Shown here one piece after another: positions 20,239 through 32,807 of a DNA stretch of 64,000 nt (positions are counted from its first letter, which is position 1; each line of letters begins with the position of its first letter). Below the pieces are notes generated by a model that had not been told where the DNA came from, made no database searches, and saw only the letters and a program-made list of their open reading frames with translations. This stretch comes from Areca catechu. Its lineage: Eukaryota; Streptophyta; Magnoliopsida; Arecales; Arecaceae. The stretch is taken from assembly GCA_021397845.1 (NCBI GenBank), contig CM038050.1:115557891-115621890 (forward strand), in the 5' to 3' direction. Position numbers and translations under genes: made by a program.

Positions 20239-20402
20239 TAGGCTGTTCAGGCCCACCCCGACGTTTCTTCAGATTTTTCATAGGGTAGGTTAAGAAAACC
20301 ATCCCTGTGCCTTCTTTAGTATAACGTAGGCTGGATAGGCCCGCCCCGGCACATCTTCAGGTTTTCCGTAGGGTAGGTTGCTTGAACCATCCCTGTGCCT
20401 TT
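20239..20402. repeat. Imperfect tandem duplication downstream of G integrase
   Basis: Two copies of a unit of about 90 bases, each with AGGCTG...GGCCC.CCCC, TAGGGTAGGTT and CCATCCCTGTGCCTT, lie between integrase and antisense ORF 2. The 120-bp array of D occupies the same position. The remaining sequence from 19922 to 20627 shows no gene. Confidence 0.6.
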
Positions 20403-20627
20403 AATCTTTTTGGTGGTCCGATGGGGCCATCCATTGCGCTCGTCGGACATGCCGATAAGGTGAGTGGATCAGACTCTCTTTTGCACCGTTGGCAGATTGC
20501 TCAGATCGTGCCATTCAAGATGTTGTCATTTTGTTGATGTAATAGGCCATCTAGAGTCAGGCAAGTTTGCACAAAAAAAAACTTAGGGGCAAGTTTATTG
20601 ATAGTATTTATGAAGGTTTTGTACATT

Positions 20628-22016
20628 TCATGGCCAGGACAGAATTTCTCCTTCTAAGGTCTTGAGCCGATATGTCCCTGGACGTATGACTTCTTCAACC
20701 AGGTATGAGCCTTCCCAGTTGGGAGAAAGTTTACCCTGTTCTGTTGGCTTTGAAATTTCTGTTCTTCGCAACACCATGTCCCTGATTCGGAAAACTTGCT
20801 CCTTTACTCTGAAATTGTAGTACTTGGTAACCTTTTGCTGGTATGTCACCATTTTCAGTTGAGCTTGGAGCCTGGTGCTTGGTAACAAATCTAAATCAAC
20901 CCTCCTCCGATCGGAGTTTTCAGGCTCTTCATATCTGTTGATTCTCAAAGACTGGAGGGAGACTTTGATAGGGAGAACGGCTTTGGTACTATATGCTACG
21001 TTGAACGGAGACTTGCCAGTGGTCATTCTTGGGGTAGTTCTATATGCCCAGAGAACGAACGTCAGCTCTTTAGCCCACAATCCTTTGGCAGCATTCAAAC
21101 TTGTCTTCAGACCATAAAGAATGGCCCGATTAGTTACTTCGGCTTCTCCGTTGGACTGCGGATGGGCAACAGAAGTTAGCCTATGTTGTATGTGGTACCG
21201 AGCGCAAAAGTCTCTGAACTTCGAATTGTCAAACTGCCTCCCATTATCAGTAATTATCGTATGTGGGATCCCAAATCGAAATATGATAGAATTTTTGACA
21301 AAATTATCAACCTTGCCCTCCGTAATTTGGGCCAGTGGTTCGGCCTCAACCCACTTTGTGAATTAGTCGATCGCTACGAGGAGGAATTTCCTTTGTCCCG
21401 ATGCAGGTGGAAAGGGGCCAAGAATGTCCATTCTCTATTGGGCAAAAGGTCAGGAGGCTGTCAGCTGGGTCAGGTGACTCGCTGGTTGCCTTTGAATGTT
21501 GGCATATCTTTGGCACTGATCACATCTCCGCACGAAGTCGGCCGAGTCCTTTTGGATGGAGGGTCAATAATATCCTTGGCATATAATTTTATAAGCTAAG
21601 GACCTGCCCCCCAAATGATCACCACATATCCCCTCATGGACCTTTCTCAGGGTGTAGTCAGCGTCTGATAGCCCCAGGCATTTCAATAGAGGCTGAGAGA
21701 ATGACCTTTTGTAGAGGATCCCATCAATGATGACATATTGAGATGCCATCCAGCAGGTCTTTTTGGCCACGGCTTTATCTTCCAGTATCACACCCTCGTT
21801 CAAAAACTTGATGATGGGATCCATCCAGCTTGGTTCAATTTCTATCTGATGCACTTTTTCAGCTTCTTCAGCTATACTTGGGGCCTCAAGATGTTCAATG
21901 AAAATGCGACCGAGGAATTCTGGGATTGTGGTGGCAAGTTGAGATAATGCATCTACCCGAAAATTCTCTAAATGGGGAACATGAATGACTTCAAAGTATT
22001 CTAGTTGCGAAGACAA
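20628..22016 (-). pseudogene. pol: Integrase of element G, broken
   Basis: On the minus strand, 22016-21564 holds the end of the second RNase H (DALSQLAT) and the integrase zinc-binding domain with HEGICGDHLGG and, a little further on, CDQCQRYA, so the HHCC set is present. The core follows with MDILGPFPPASG, ITDNG and HPQSNGEAEVTNR in broken frames (about 21460-21100). The last frame, 21098-20628, carries the C-terminal part (VLWAYRTTPRMTTGKSPF, KLSPNWEGSY, GTYRLKTLEG) and ends shortly after. Stops after GYY, PFA and elsewhere make it non-functional. Integrase would insert the cDNA into the genome. Confidence 0.85.
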
Positions 22017-23960
22017 GATCCATACCTTTCCTAGGTATTATGCCATGGTGGGATCTCTAGCTTCGTAGTCCCCTTTAACTTGATTTACAATCAACTGGGA
22101 GTCCAAAAAAGCTTGGAGCCTTTGAACCCCTAAACTCTTGGTGATCCAAAGTCCTTCAAGGAGGGCTTTGTATTCGACCTGATTATTTGAAGGTCTGAAG
22201 GAGAATCAGAGTGCGTACTCCAACGTATGGCCATCGGGTTCGACTAGTATGAGACCGGCTCCACATCCAGAAGAATTGGAAGCTCCATCTACGTGGAGCA
22301 CCTAGATGGACTCTGTACTCTTCGGATCTCCTTCTTCAGATGGAGATGCTTCGTCTTCGGTCTTCGAGGTGCATTCAGCCAGAAAATCTGAAAGCACCTG
22401 GGCCTTCATAACCGATCGGGGTTGAAAACTAATGTCAAACTCGCTTAGTTTCATGGCCCACTTAGCTATCCTCCCCGAGGTATCAGAGCATCAAAGAACG
22501 GCCTTGAGAGGCTGATCCATTAGTACCACAATGGCATGGGCAAGGAAATAAGGTCGTAGTCGCTTTGTCGTAATTACCAGAGAGTGGATCAATTTCTGCA
22601 TCTTGGAGTATCTTATTTCAGCATCATGTAAAACTTTGCTAATGTAATAGATCACTTGTGAGAGCCATCCTCTTATCTTTGGACAAGGACCGAACTGACG
22701 GCTTCATCCGAAGTGGAAAGATATAAGTAGAGCACCTCCCCCTCTTGAGGTTTGGAAAGTAGTGGCGGGGTTTCCAAGTACTTCTTTAATTCTTCAAAGG
22801 CAGTACGGTAGTCTTCAGTCCATTCGAAACCTTGAAACCATCGAAGTACTTTAAAAAAGGAGAGACACTTCTCGGCTGAACAAGAAATGAATCTACTTAA
22901 GGAGGCGATCCTTCCAGTTAATTATTGTACCTCCTTCTTACAAGATGGGTGTCTCATGTCCTTGAGGGCTTGAATCTTTTCAGGATTTGCTTCAATCCCT
23001 CATCTAGTTACAAGAAAACCAAGAAATTTTCCTGAAGTGACCTCGAAGGCACACTTCATGGGGTTTAGCTTCATTCGGTGATGTCGTAAGGCGCTGAATG
23101 ATTCTTCTAGGTATCGGATGTGACTTTCCTTAAAGAGGCTCTTGACGATCATGTCGTCAACATAGGCTTCCAGATTTCTCCCTTGCTGCTCTTTGAATAC
23201 CTTGTTGATTAGCCTTTGGAATGTCGCCCCAGCATTTTTGAGCCCGAATGGCATCATTTTGTAATAGTATAAGCCTTTGTCGGTGACAAAGGCTATATCT
23301 TCTTCATCTCGGGGATCCATTCGAATCTGATTTTAACCAGAGAAAGCATCCATGAAACTTAACAGTCGGTGGCCGGCGGTGGTGTCAACCAGTTGGTCAA
23401 TCTTTGGAAGAGGAAAACTATCTTTTGGGCAAGCTTTATTGAGGTCTGTATAGTCGATACAGATTCTCCACTTGCCACTAGCTTTTTTCACCATGACCAC
23501 ATTGGCCAACCAATTGAGGTAGTGGGCTTTCTAGATGAACCCTGCCTTGAGGAGCTTGTTCACCTCTTCATCTATGGCTTTTTGCCTTTCTGGGGCAAAG
23601 CTCCTCTTCTTTTGTCAGACTGGCTTGTATCCAGGAGTGACCTCCAGCTGATGAGTGATCACTTCAATGAGAATTTCTGGCATGTCCGAAGCTGACCAAG
23701 CGAAGACATCAGCATTGTCTTAGATGAAGCAGATCAGCTTGGCCTTGGTTTTTTCATCTAGCATGCTTCTGATTTGCATGACCTTGGTGGGGTCTTCCTT
23801 GGTCAAGGGTATGGAAATAGTCCTTTCCATGGGCTCACCAGAATTTGTAGTTGAGTCTCTCGGGTCCAGGTAATCTCCAGATATAGGGTCATTGGAATGC
23901 TTGTCCTGGATCATCAGGCATTGTCATGCCACTCTCTGGTTTCCTCTAACTTCTCCAACA
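22017..23960 (-). pseudogene. pol: RT, RNase H and second RNase H of element G, broken
   Basis: The minus strand reads protease-RT linker (DNADVFAWSASDMP), RT with FAPERQKAIDEEV, WRICIDYTDLNKACPKDSFPL, LLSFMDAFSG and an open frame 23320-23000 with YYKMMPFGLKNAGATFQRL and the catalytic YVDDMIV. RNase H (about 22930-22400, ending near WAMKLSEFD-like sequence) and the second, archaeal-type RNase H of Tat elements (about 22320-22020, VDGASNSSG-like) follow. Several in-frame stops occur, for example after CFI and FSG. The catalytic YVDD is intact but no complete protein can be made. Confidence 0.85.
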
Positions 23961-24097
23961 CCATTCCTGGTGGGGAAGCATACTAGGAGATAATAAGAAG
24001 ACACTACGGTCCGAAACTTGTTCAAGGCAGGTCATCCCAAAATAATGTTGTAGGCCGAGGGGGTTCGGACTACTGTGAAGTTGATCAGTAGTGTCTT

Positions 24098-24301
24098 TTA
24101 TCGAGGTTCGGTGCCAAGAGTTATATGTAGTACTATCTCTCCCTCGGCATCAACCTGGTTACCCCCGAAGCCAGTGAGTGGAATGGGGGATCTCTGTAGT
24201 TGATGTCTAGGCAAACACATTTTATAGAATGCATCATAGATCAAGATATCAGTCGAACTTCCATTATTAACCAAGACTCGTTGTACATCATAGTTGGCCA
24301 C
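24098..24301 (-). pseudogene. Aspartic protease of element G, active-site Asp lost
   Basis: A short open frame carries VQRVLVNNGSSTDILIYDAF and PLTGFGGNQVDAEGEI, the pattern of retropepsin in Tat elements. The usual Asp of the D(S/T/N)GSS catalytic loop is Asn here (GAT to AAT type change). The protease would cut the polyprotein; with this change it should be inactive. Confidence 0.8.
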
Positions 24302-24637
24302 AACGGCCGAGATTACAGTAGGGTCATCGTGCGGGAACCGAACTCCCGCAAGGTCGTCATCGAAGAAGAGAATGGTGTTATTGTCCTTGAGTCACTTCGG
24401 GACATCGTCTTCATCCCTTCTCCAGCTAGTAGGTCGATGTATCATCCCAACACCTCCATTGGTAGGCCTTTGATTCGACAGTTCGGCCTCTTCGGGAGTT
24501 GGTTGGGGAACAGCAGCTTCTGATCGAGGTCCTTGGCGACCAATATACCACCCCAGATACCCCTTTTTGATAAGATCCTCAATTGCATTTCTTAGTTGGA
24601 TGTAGTCTTTAGTGTTATGGCCATGGTCCCGGTGGAA

Positions 24638-25957
24638 TCAGCAGTATTTGTTCCTATTCCGTACGGAAGAGGATGCCTTCATGGGACGGGGCCGCTGGAG
24701 AAAGTTTTCTTTTTCAATCTCCATGAGGATTTTTTCTCGAGGGATGTTGATGGGGGTGTAGGAGTCGAATCTTCTACCTGATGCTCTGGACCTGGGGGGA
24801 CTCCTTCGGTGGTCAGTATAGTTGTTGTTGTTGGAGGTTGGGGGACCTTGTCCCCTGATGTTTTTCATTTTTAAAGGGGGCTTCCCTTCGATCAGTCGTC
24901 GGTTTTCCGCCTGCTCTTCAACATCGGCATATTTCTGAGCCCTTGCAAGCAGCTCAGCATAGCTTTTAGGAAACTTCTTATCCAGGGAGAAGGTAAGCCT
25001 AGATGTGCGAAGTCCCTTCTTCAGTGCTGACATGGCCACATACTCATTGAGATCAGGGATCTCGAGTGTGGCCGCATTGAACCTGGAGATGTAGTCTCGC
25101 AGGTTTTCTCCTTCGTTCTGGTAAAGGAGGAATAGTGTGTCCGTATTTCGGGGGGTCTTGCGATAGGACCTAAAATGCAAGACAAATAATTTTTCTAACT
25201 CGGAGAAGGAATTGATGGTACCTGGGTGTATGCTCGAGTACCACATCCGAGCCACTTTTTTTAGGGTAGCTGGGAATGCGAGGCAGTATATCGCATCTGA
25301 AGCCCCCTGGATCATCACATGGGCTTTAAAACTGCCCAAGTGGTCAAAAGGATCGGAAGTGCCATCATAGGGCTCCATCTAGGGAACCCTGAAATGCCGA
25401 GGGAAGACTTCGGCCATGATGCGGTCGGTAAAGGGCAGGCACAGATCGCATACTACCAAGTCATCGTGGCCTTTTTGCTCCTGCATCCTTGCCATCTCTG
25501 ATTCGATGGCATTTAACTTCCCATCATAATCAGAAAGAGCCTACTTCAGCCCTTTCTCTACAGGAGTAGAGTCTTTAGAAGAAGTTGAGGAAGCCTACCT
25601 AGGTCTTTTCCCCCTCTACGGGGAAGCAATAAGCCTAGGCTTCCCTAAACTTTGACCTTTGGGAGAAGGCCGAGGGCGGAGGGAGAGATGTGTGGACCCC
25701 TCATGAGGGGCTCTCTTCCTCTGGGATCTGAAACTCTGTCCAGAGGTGGCCGGCGGATGAGCCACCTGGAATGTTCTGTTGTAGAAATCCTGAATCATGG
25801 CCATGAGGTTGGCAACCTGGTTCAGGAGGGCTTCAAACTGTTGCTGTCCCACGACAATTATGGAAGGTGGGACTTCGTTCTCCATAGGGGGTGTATCCCC
25901 CTGAGATGGAGCACGACCTCGACTGGTCGAGGTGATCTGAACTTTTCCTCTTGCCAT
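24638..25957 (-). pseudogene. gag: Gag of element G, broken
   Basis: The likely start is MARGKVQITSTSRGR at 25957, about 65 bases after the primer-binding site. The first frame (25957-25616) is a low-complexity N-terminus. The capsid domain fills 25378-24638 with MEPYDGTSDPFDHLGSFKAH, FPATLKKVARMWYSSI, FSELEKLFVLHF and NLRDYISRFNAATLEI, followed by LKKGLRTSRLTFSL. It ends with a KYCxFH knuckle-like motif just past the frame. Stops between 25616 and 25378 separate the two parts. The protein would form the particle shell. Confidence 0.85.
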
Positions 25958-26021
25958 TGAGGATTTCCTTCTTCCCCTTTATCAATGGAGGGATCTTAAC
26001 AATGCAATTTGCACTCTCACC

Positions 26022-26039
26022 CCCCTTCCTGGTGCGCCA
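26022..26039 (-). other. Primer-binding site of element G
   Basis: On the minus strand TGGCGCACCAGGAAGGGG follows the 5' LTR end by a few bases. Element D has the near-identical TGGCTCACCAAGTAGGGG at 43386-43403. This is the Tat-type primer site, not the initiator-Met word used by the other elements here. Confidence 0.75.
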
Positions 26040-26042
26040 ATC

Positions 26043-26781
26043 TATTGGTGTCGAACCCCTTCTTCCGACCGGATGGAGCTACTGGATTGGGGGCCGCTCC
26101 CTGGTTCACCTGCAAAACAGATCCCTTATCGGAGATGCTCCAGCGGGGGACACTCCGATGCCTAAGTCAGTGGCGGGCTCTAGCCACAGAATGGGGAAGA
26201 CGGAGAAGGGAAAAGCTCAGATATGGTTAAGGGAGTCAAGCGCCTTACCTCCAGTGTTCCCTCCTACCATTATTTATAAGAAGTTGTCTTACCTACGGTT
26301 TTCTTTCTCCCCCTAGCAGTTACGATGGAGGAATTATTTTCTTCCCCTTAATCAAGGATCATGGGTGGTTATTGGGGTGGTTCTGTAGCCAGGCCGGGGG
26401 AACTGCCACCAGAATCATGCGCCATGATCATGCCGAAGATAGTCGAGGATAACCATTGCCAGTCATGTTTCGTAATGATTTGAGACAGATCGGATGTCGT
26501 GTCTTTGGCGCAGATCATGGACTTGATCCTTGTCGTAGGCCGAAGACTGTCTTTGGCATAATCCGAAGATCATGTCTTTGGAGGACGTACTCTGGTCCAG
26601 GCTGAGGACTTGGTCTTCTGGAGCTGTGGACATGTTAAGAGCTTTCGTTTGCTAGTGGTTATTCGGCCTTTTCCGAATATCTGGGCTTGGTGCTCATGGT
26701 TCGAAGGGAATGTCTTCGGTCGGTGGTCTTCGGCCGGTCAAATCGGTGGCCGGCCCGTGCCTAGGCTGACATATCCCAACA
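26043..26781 (-). repeat. 5' LTR of element G
   Basis: It starts TATTGGTGTCGAACC and ends ATATCCCAACA on the plus strand, aligned with 14264-15006. The minus-strand TATA word TTATAAATA lies at about 26279-26270. The duplication CTTGA follows at 26782-26786. Confidence 0.9.
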
Positions 26782-27560
26782 CTTGACAAAGAATTTCATT
26801 AGTAGCGCCGAATATAATGTCCTCTATATATATTTGAACTACTAACAAATCATTATTTTTTTAAAGGAAATATATAGTATCTATATTTTTCCTAATGAAA
26901 TCATTTTGAAGTAAAAACTTATACAAACATTTATACCATGCATGAGAGACTTGTTTCAAGCCATAAAAAGCTTTATGCAATTTATAAACATGATTTAGAA
27001 ATTCATGAAATTCATAACTAGGTGGTTGTTCTATATAAGATTTTTAAAAAATAAAGCCATTCAAAAATATACTTTTAATATCCATTTGGTAAAGTTTAAA
27101 ATCCATGTAGCAATACAAAGGCAAGTAATAGCCCAATAGCTTCTAATCTAGAGGTGCAAAGGTTTTATCAAAATCAGTTTCTTCTCTTGACTATAATCTT
27201 TTACAACTAACCTAGCTTTATTTTTTATAACTTTACCATGTTCATCAAGTTTATTTTTGAAAATCTATTTTGTTTCAATAATATGATAATCTATAGGTTT
27301 TTCTATAAGTATCCAAAAAATTTTTCAAATAATTAAGTTATTCTTGCATTGCATAAATTCATTCACTATCTTTTTTATTTTTTAATAGACTTAGGTTCTA
27401 TTTATTTAACAAATGCTAAATAATTACAAGGATCTCTTAAGGATGATCGAGTTTTTATCTCTTAAGATGGATCACCAATAATTAAATCCTTTAGATGTCT
27501 ATGAATATACCTCCATTCTTTGGATAGATCACCTTGCTTTTGAGTTAGCTCTACTTCATC
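26782..27560 (-). pseudogene. pol: Copia F reverse transcriptase, decayed
   Basis: Minus-strand remnants run through the Copia RT in order: a QEELNYLKN-like start, NYHIIGTKW-like region, SREETDFDKTFAPL, CYMDFKLYQMDIKSIFLNGF, EQPPSYEFHEFLNHVYKLHKA, FYGLKQVSHAWY and QIYIEDIIFGATNE (about 26850-26790). The catalytic YVDD is YIED here. There are many stops. It continues at 14263 beyond element G. Confidence 0.8.
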
Positions 27561-28990
27561 ATTCTTCTTCTTTTGATCTTCATTTTGTTTTCTAAGGGAT
27601 GATTCCTTAATGTGAGATCCTCCACCTTGTTTAGGATATTTGCATCATCATCAAGACATTTTCTTTTCTTGAAGGATTTGTATTAGTCTCATCCAATACT
27701 ACAAATATCAATTCTTTAATAACAAGTATCATTTTGTTGAAGACTCTATATATCTTGCTAGATGATGAGTAACCTAGAAAGATTTCCTTCTAACTTGGTA
27801 TCAAATTTTGCTAAGTTATCTTTGTCATTATTTAATATAAAACACTTGTATCCAAAAACATAAAAATAACTAATTTGTTATTTTTTCAAAGCTCATATTG
27901 TATTTTCTTTAAAATTGATCTAATCAAACACGATTTAAAATATAGCATACTATATTTATTACTTTCACTAAAAAGTATCTAGAAAGATCGCCTTCATATA
28001 ACATGGTACGTGACATTTCTTCCAAAGTATGATTTTTCCATTCTGCCACCCTATTTTGTTAAGGTATTCTAGATGTTGAAAAGTTATGTTTAATTTCTTT
28101 TTCATTACAAAAACTTTTAAAATTTTAGTTTTCAAACTCAATTGATCACTCCTAATTAAAATAATTAAAAAGTTCTTTTTGTTTGAAACTTTTCGATAAA
28201 ACTTAGTAAATGCAGAAAAAGCTTCATCTTTTTGGACTAAAAAGAAAATTTAAGTAAACTTCAAAAACTCATCTATGATAACAAGTCCATAATGCTTGCC
28301 ACCAAGACTTATAGTTCTAGTGGGTCCAAACAAATCCATATTAATGAGTTCTAAAAGCCTATTAGTTGAAATCATGCCTTTTGGTCTAAAAGAATTTCTA
28401 GATTATTTTTCAAATAATATGCATTGCAAATTTAATTTTTTTCAAACCTAAGTTTTAGCAAACCATACAAGGTCCCTTTTAATAAGTTTTGAAAGCATAT
28501 CCATATTTGCATGACCTAGTGTTCTATGTCATAATCAACTAGTTTTATTATTTTTAGTGTTCATTGCAACTCGGCATTGACCATCTTTAAGACATAGATC
28601 ATCTAAATCCACTATGTAGATATTGTCATACCTATTTCTAATGAATATTATGCTATCTTCTATTAGATTATACACAATGCATTTATAAGATTTAAAAATA
28701 CTCTAAAATCTTTATCACATAATTGACTTATATTAAGTAAATTATGCTTTAAACATCTACATATAATACATTTTCAATAAATATAAAAGGGTTTATGCAA
28801 ATTTTATCAATTTCATGAATGTGCCTTTTTTCATTGTCTCCAAATTCTGTCACATAATTCACTTATACTAAGTAAATTATACTTTAAAACATCTACATAA
28901 TTGTTCATCTTTTTCTTGGGCCGCAAGACACATCTATAAGAGAAAATCAAGCTTTTATTTTAGATATCCAAGTAATCTTGGATCTTTGGG
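27561..28990 (-). pseudogene. pol: Copia F protease/integrase region, decayed
   Basis: The minus strand retains integrase-like phrases such as VIIDEFLKFT (near 28290), FNQLE/QHLEYLNKIGWQNGKI-like sequence (near 28040) and FGYKCFILNN-like sequence (near 27850), which follow the Copia integrase order. No continuous frame exceeds a few dozen codons. Catalytic residues cannot be checked with confidence. Confidence 0.6.
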
Positions 28991-30697
28991 GTTGGTTTTA
29001 TTGGTTCCTTTTGAAACCTATATCTATTTAATAATTTTTCATTTACTTTTCTGAAATTAAAAATATATGCTTTATGTCATAGTTTACCATAACAAAAATA
29101 AGTAATGCTTGATGAAGAACTAAGAGGGGGTTTCTCAAAGAAATTTTTTAGATATTTCTATTTATTTTGAATGTTATAATGTAAACCAACTTTATTGTAA
29201 ATATCTCTTTGATCATTTAAAATCATTTACAATTTTTATGAGCTAAGAGTAAATTTTTTAACAAATGGTTTTATCTTTTACAATTATTTTTTTAGAATTT
29301 GGTTTTCTTATAAAACACTCTCTTTCTCCTTTAAAATACTTTCCTTTTCTTTTATCAATTTTTGCAATTCAATTTCTTTATTTTTCAAAACATTTTCCTT
29401 TTCTTTTGAAGATTCTTGTAAAGCATTCTCTTTTTCTATCAAAATGTTTTTCTTTTCTTTTGTCTAATTTCATAAATCATTTTCTTTGTCTTTTGAAATC
29501 TTCTCCATTTCTTTTAAAAATTTAGAATTTTGCTTCTTCAATCTCTTATTGATTTTTCTTTATTTTTCAAATTTAATAAGTAGATTAACAATAGTAGTTT
29601 GTAACTCATCATGATCTAAAGAAGGTTAACAAGTTACCTAGTTTTTGTGTGCCATTAGATAAAGGTTTGCAACTTCTTGAGTTGCTTTTTCTTCGGGGCT
29701 CGAATCTTTGCTATCACTCCATATACCCATCAAAGCCTTATTCTTATATTTCTTGGCCTTTTTTAGCTAAAGGTAATCAATCTTAAAGTGATCGAGCTTT
29801 TTGCATTTGAAGCATATCAGCTGCTCTCTTTCTTTTTCCTTCTCCTTATCTTTACTAGCATCATCCCTATAGGACTTCTTCTTGAAGCTTGGTTTCTTCT
29901 TTCTCTTGAGTTTCCTATACCTTCTTGCTACAATAGCCATCTCATCATTATCCTCTTCCTCTTACTCATTGTTCTCCTTTTCTTCATTCATTATAGATTT
30001 CAAAGTAATGGTCTTCATCTTTTTGGATTCTTATCCTCTTACCTCATTGTCAATTCATAAGTCATGATTGATCAATAAGTTAATCAAGTGGAAGCTTGTC
30101 AAGGTCCTTCACTTCTTTTATAGCAGTAACCTTTGGATCCCATGATTTCAAAAAAAATTTAAGATTTTCTTGCACAAGATCAATAGTAGAGTAAGTCCTG
30201 TCTAAACTTTTCAAACTATTAGCAATATCAGTAAAATGAGTATACATGATAGTAATAATTTCATTAGGCTCCATTTTAAATAATTCATACTTATGTGCAA
30301 GTATATTCACTTTAGTTTGCTTAACTTGGTTGATATCCTCATGGATAACCTCTAACCTATCCCAAGTCTTCTTCTTAGCAAAGCTATAAGTAGAGACTTT
30401 ATTAAATTTAGCAGCATCTAAAGCACAATAAAGAATATTCATAGTTTTAACATTAAGTTCTATCAACTTCATATCATATTCATCCCAATCCTTTTTAGAT
30501 TTGGGAACCACAACTCCATCTACTTTAACTATGGACGTGTGTGATCCCTTGATTATCACTCTCTAAAGTTGATAATTAATGACTTGAATATAAATACGCA
30601 TCCATACTTTCCAATAGGTATAGTTTGTACCGGTGAATAAAGGGGGTTTGTTTGAAGATTATCCTTCGATAAGAGACATACTCATTTGGATTACCAT
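28991..30697 (-). pseudogene. gag: Copia F gag, decayed
   Basis: The start MVIQMSMSL at 30697 aligns with MAHPMSTSL of H. The frame 30559-30080 contains VDGVVVPKSKKDWDEYDMKL, TWDRLEVIHEDINQVKQTKV and SWDPKVTAIKEVKDLDKLP, the SIRE gag helical domain. Around 29810 a knuckle remnant reads CFKCKKLDHFK, and 29520-29260 is a lysine/glutamate-rich coiled coil. Many stops are present. It is clearly more diverged from H gag than the two H copies are from one another. Confidence 0.8.
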
Positions 30698-30742
30698 TTG
30701 ATCTTACTCTTAATTGTTTGATCAAATATAGCTTAGTACCAA

Positions 30743-30754
30743 GCTCTAATACCA
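30743..30754 (-). other. Primer-binding site of Copia F
   Basis: On the minus strand TGGTATTAGAGC, one change (C to T) from the initiator-Met primer word. Confidence 0.8.
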
Positions 30755-30757
30755 CTA

Positions 30758-31568
30758 TTACCCAGCTAGATAATCCAAGAGAGGGGGTGAATTAGATTTT
30801 TCAAAAATTAAAACCTAAGTGCTACTTGTAGAGTATAGATGAGCAGAATATAAGTGCAAAAAATTAAATGCTAAAAGTAAAACTAGAAATAAGATAGGAC
30901 AAATAAATAGAAGATATTTTTATAATGATTTGGTACCTCCAGCACCTACATCCACTTCCAAGCCTTTTCTTAAAAGGAGCAAGAATAGATGATTATGCAT
31001 AGAAAAAGGAGATGTAAGAAATCTTTGAAAGCTTCAATATTTATCTTCTTACTAAGAAGCCAATGATTGATGGAATTACTTTAGATGGTTGAAAGTATAA
31101 GCTCTTAAATCAACATTTTTAATTTTTTCTTAGTATTCTTGATGACTTTGAAATATTCTTACTTTGATTGATGGTTGTTGGTATCTTCAATGAGTTTGGT
31201 AGCCTTTAGAAGTTTTCCAAAGTCAAACAAGCTATTTCTAACTATTGAACAAGAAAATATAGCCATTAGGAATAAAACTAGATCAATCTAAACTTTCCAC
31301 AGAACTAGTCGTTATACCTGTCAGCAATCCTTAAGTTGACTCAGATCACTATCAAGTTGACTCAAATTTCTTTTGAGTTGGCTCGGTCCTCTATTGAGTT
31401 ACCTTAGTTTTCTTTCTCCAAATACTACCTTTTTATTGTCTATTATTGAGTCACCTCAATTTTGTTGAGTCAGCTCAAATTCCATCAGAGTTGGCTTAAA
31501 TATCATTTGAGTCGACTCAAAGAATGAAAGAAAAGTGCCCTAAAAGCCAATCTTTGAAAGGGCATTAT
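30758..31568 (-). repeat. Partial 5' LTR of Copia F
   Basis: PBS-proximal 0.8 kb of a SIRE-type LTR. The minus strand ends with the CTAATTCACCCCCTCTCTTGG-like tail also seen in H. The part at 31330-31530 has GAGTTGGCTC/GAGTCGACTC words. The outer part is missing because Copia C was inserted at about 31568. Confidence 0.75.
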
Positions 31569-32807
31569 TGTAAACTACCAACTCTTGTATGATATTATTT
31601 AATTAATAAAATGCATATTTATTCATCATATTACCATGTCTATATGTTTTAGATTATGATGAACCCATAGAATAGGGCAATGGAATTAGGGTTATAATGA
31701 AAATCATAATGGTGAGACCTAAGTTCCTATAAATCCTAATCTAAAATATTTCTAGTCATTGGATCATCGATTGAGGGATCGATGTTACCGGTAAGACTAG
31801 AACATCCTATGTATGCTCAATGAAGAGGGTGGTTGGTCTCATAGCCACTTGTGTAGAGATACTAATACAAGGATGTAGGTGCTTATTAGGTTTTGAGTTC
31901 ATTGAACTGATCCAACAAGAGAACATCAAATGAAAGTCTTACTTACTTATCAAAAGGAATGTTCTCTTAGTGGGAGTTATGCATGTAATCCTCAGACTTG
32001 AGACTACCATAGTATCTTGTGCACATGAACCTATATTTTGGAACATACTCATTCATGGTAATTAAGTCATGTATGGGATGCTTCTGGGTATGGTGGATTG
32101 TGTATGAAGGTATTGAGTAGGTCAACAAGAAATCGATCACTCCTAATAAGGAGAGTAGTTATCCTGTGTGATCTCTTCAAATGATGACTCATGAAGTCTT
32201 TGATCAAAGCATGATAGGATTTCTAATCTATTATCGATTGAGTCTTCATTATCAAATTGAGATTTAAAATAATTAAGTGTTAGGATTTGATATTTATCCA
32301 TGCCTATCATTTAGTCAGGATAAAGAGAGATCGAAGGATTGAATGCATGATAACTTTTCACTGAAGGGTATTTTGGTAATTTTACCAAATTTTTCATCTT
32401 TCGGATAGGCATGACACGTTGCTAGATGTCAATCATATCTTGTAGATTTTCATGAATCAATTCGATTGGATCCATGAGTCAATTCGGAAGCTGGTTCGAA
32501 TTGGCAACTTAGGTGAGCTCAATTTGACCTAATTAGGTCAAACGGGTTCGATTGAATCGAATCGCTTGGATCTAGACCTACTATGGGCTAGATGTGAAAC
32601 CAAAAGGGTTACACACATCAAGAAATTCTCCATGAAAGTTGATTATATTTTTATTAGGGTCATGGGATCCTAATTGGCTAGCTAATTGACATATTAGCAT
32701 ATGTTGGCTAGCTCAACTCCTAACCCAATTGGATTGGATCTATTTGCTTGCCAATTAGGCTAACCAATTTAAGTAGAAATTAAATTGGGTTGAATCCTAA
32801 GTAGGGG
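31569..32807 (+). repeat. 5' LTR of Copia C, first part
   Basis: LTR-like AT-rich sequence starting TGTAAACTACCAACTC, non-coding, cut at 32807 by element B. It includes AATGTTCTCTTAGTGGGAG near 31964, a phrase that reappears at 62882-62900. Confidence 0.65.

Larger units (their letters stand above)
14264..26781 (-). mobile_element. Tat-type Ty3-Gypsy element G
   Basis: A 12.5 kb element with LTRs 14264-15006 and 26043-26781 and duplication CTTGA at 14259-14263 and 26782-26786. On the minus strand it carries gag, protease, RT, RNase H, second RNase H and integrase. Between integrase and the 3' LTR two coding-like regions run antisense (plus strand, 15610-18476 and 19412-19921). A solo LTR of another family sits inside the first of these. 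The LTRs differ by about 10% over the first 155 bases by eye, so it is old. Confidence 0.92.
13687..31568 (-). mobile_element. Old SIRE-type Copia F, split by Gypsy G
   Basis: On the minus strand this is a partial LTR (31568-30758), a primer-binding site (30754-30743), gag, protease/integrase, RT and RNase H. It ends at 13687, where Gypsy sequence replaces the rest. Element G (14264-26781) interrupts the RT. Its own LTR is cut at about 31568 by Copia C. The coding sequence is full of stops, making it one of the oldest layers of the window. Confidence 0.85.

Noticed and set aside
20000..20302. 100-codon minus-strand ORF downstream of G integrase
   Set aside because: It overlaps the imperfect repeat, has no domain, and begins after the end of pol.
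29265..30067. Plus-strand hydrophobic ORFs that look like membrane proteins
   Set aside because: They are the complement of Lys/Glu-rich Copia F gag; poly-Phe/Leu arises from A-rich sense codons.
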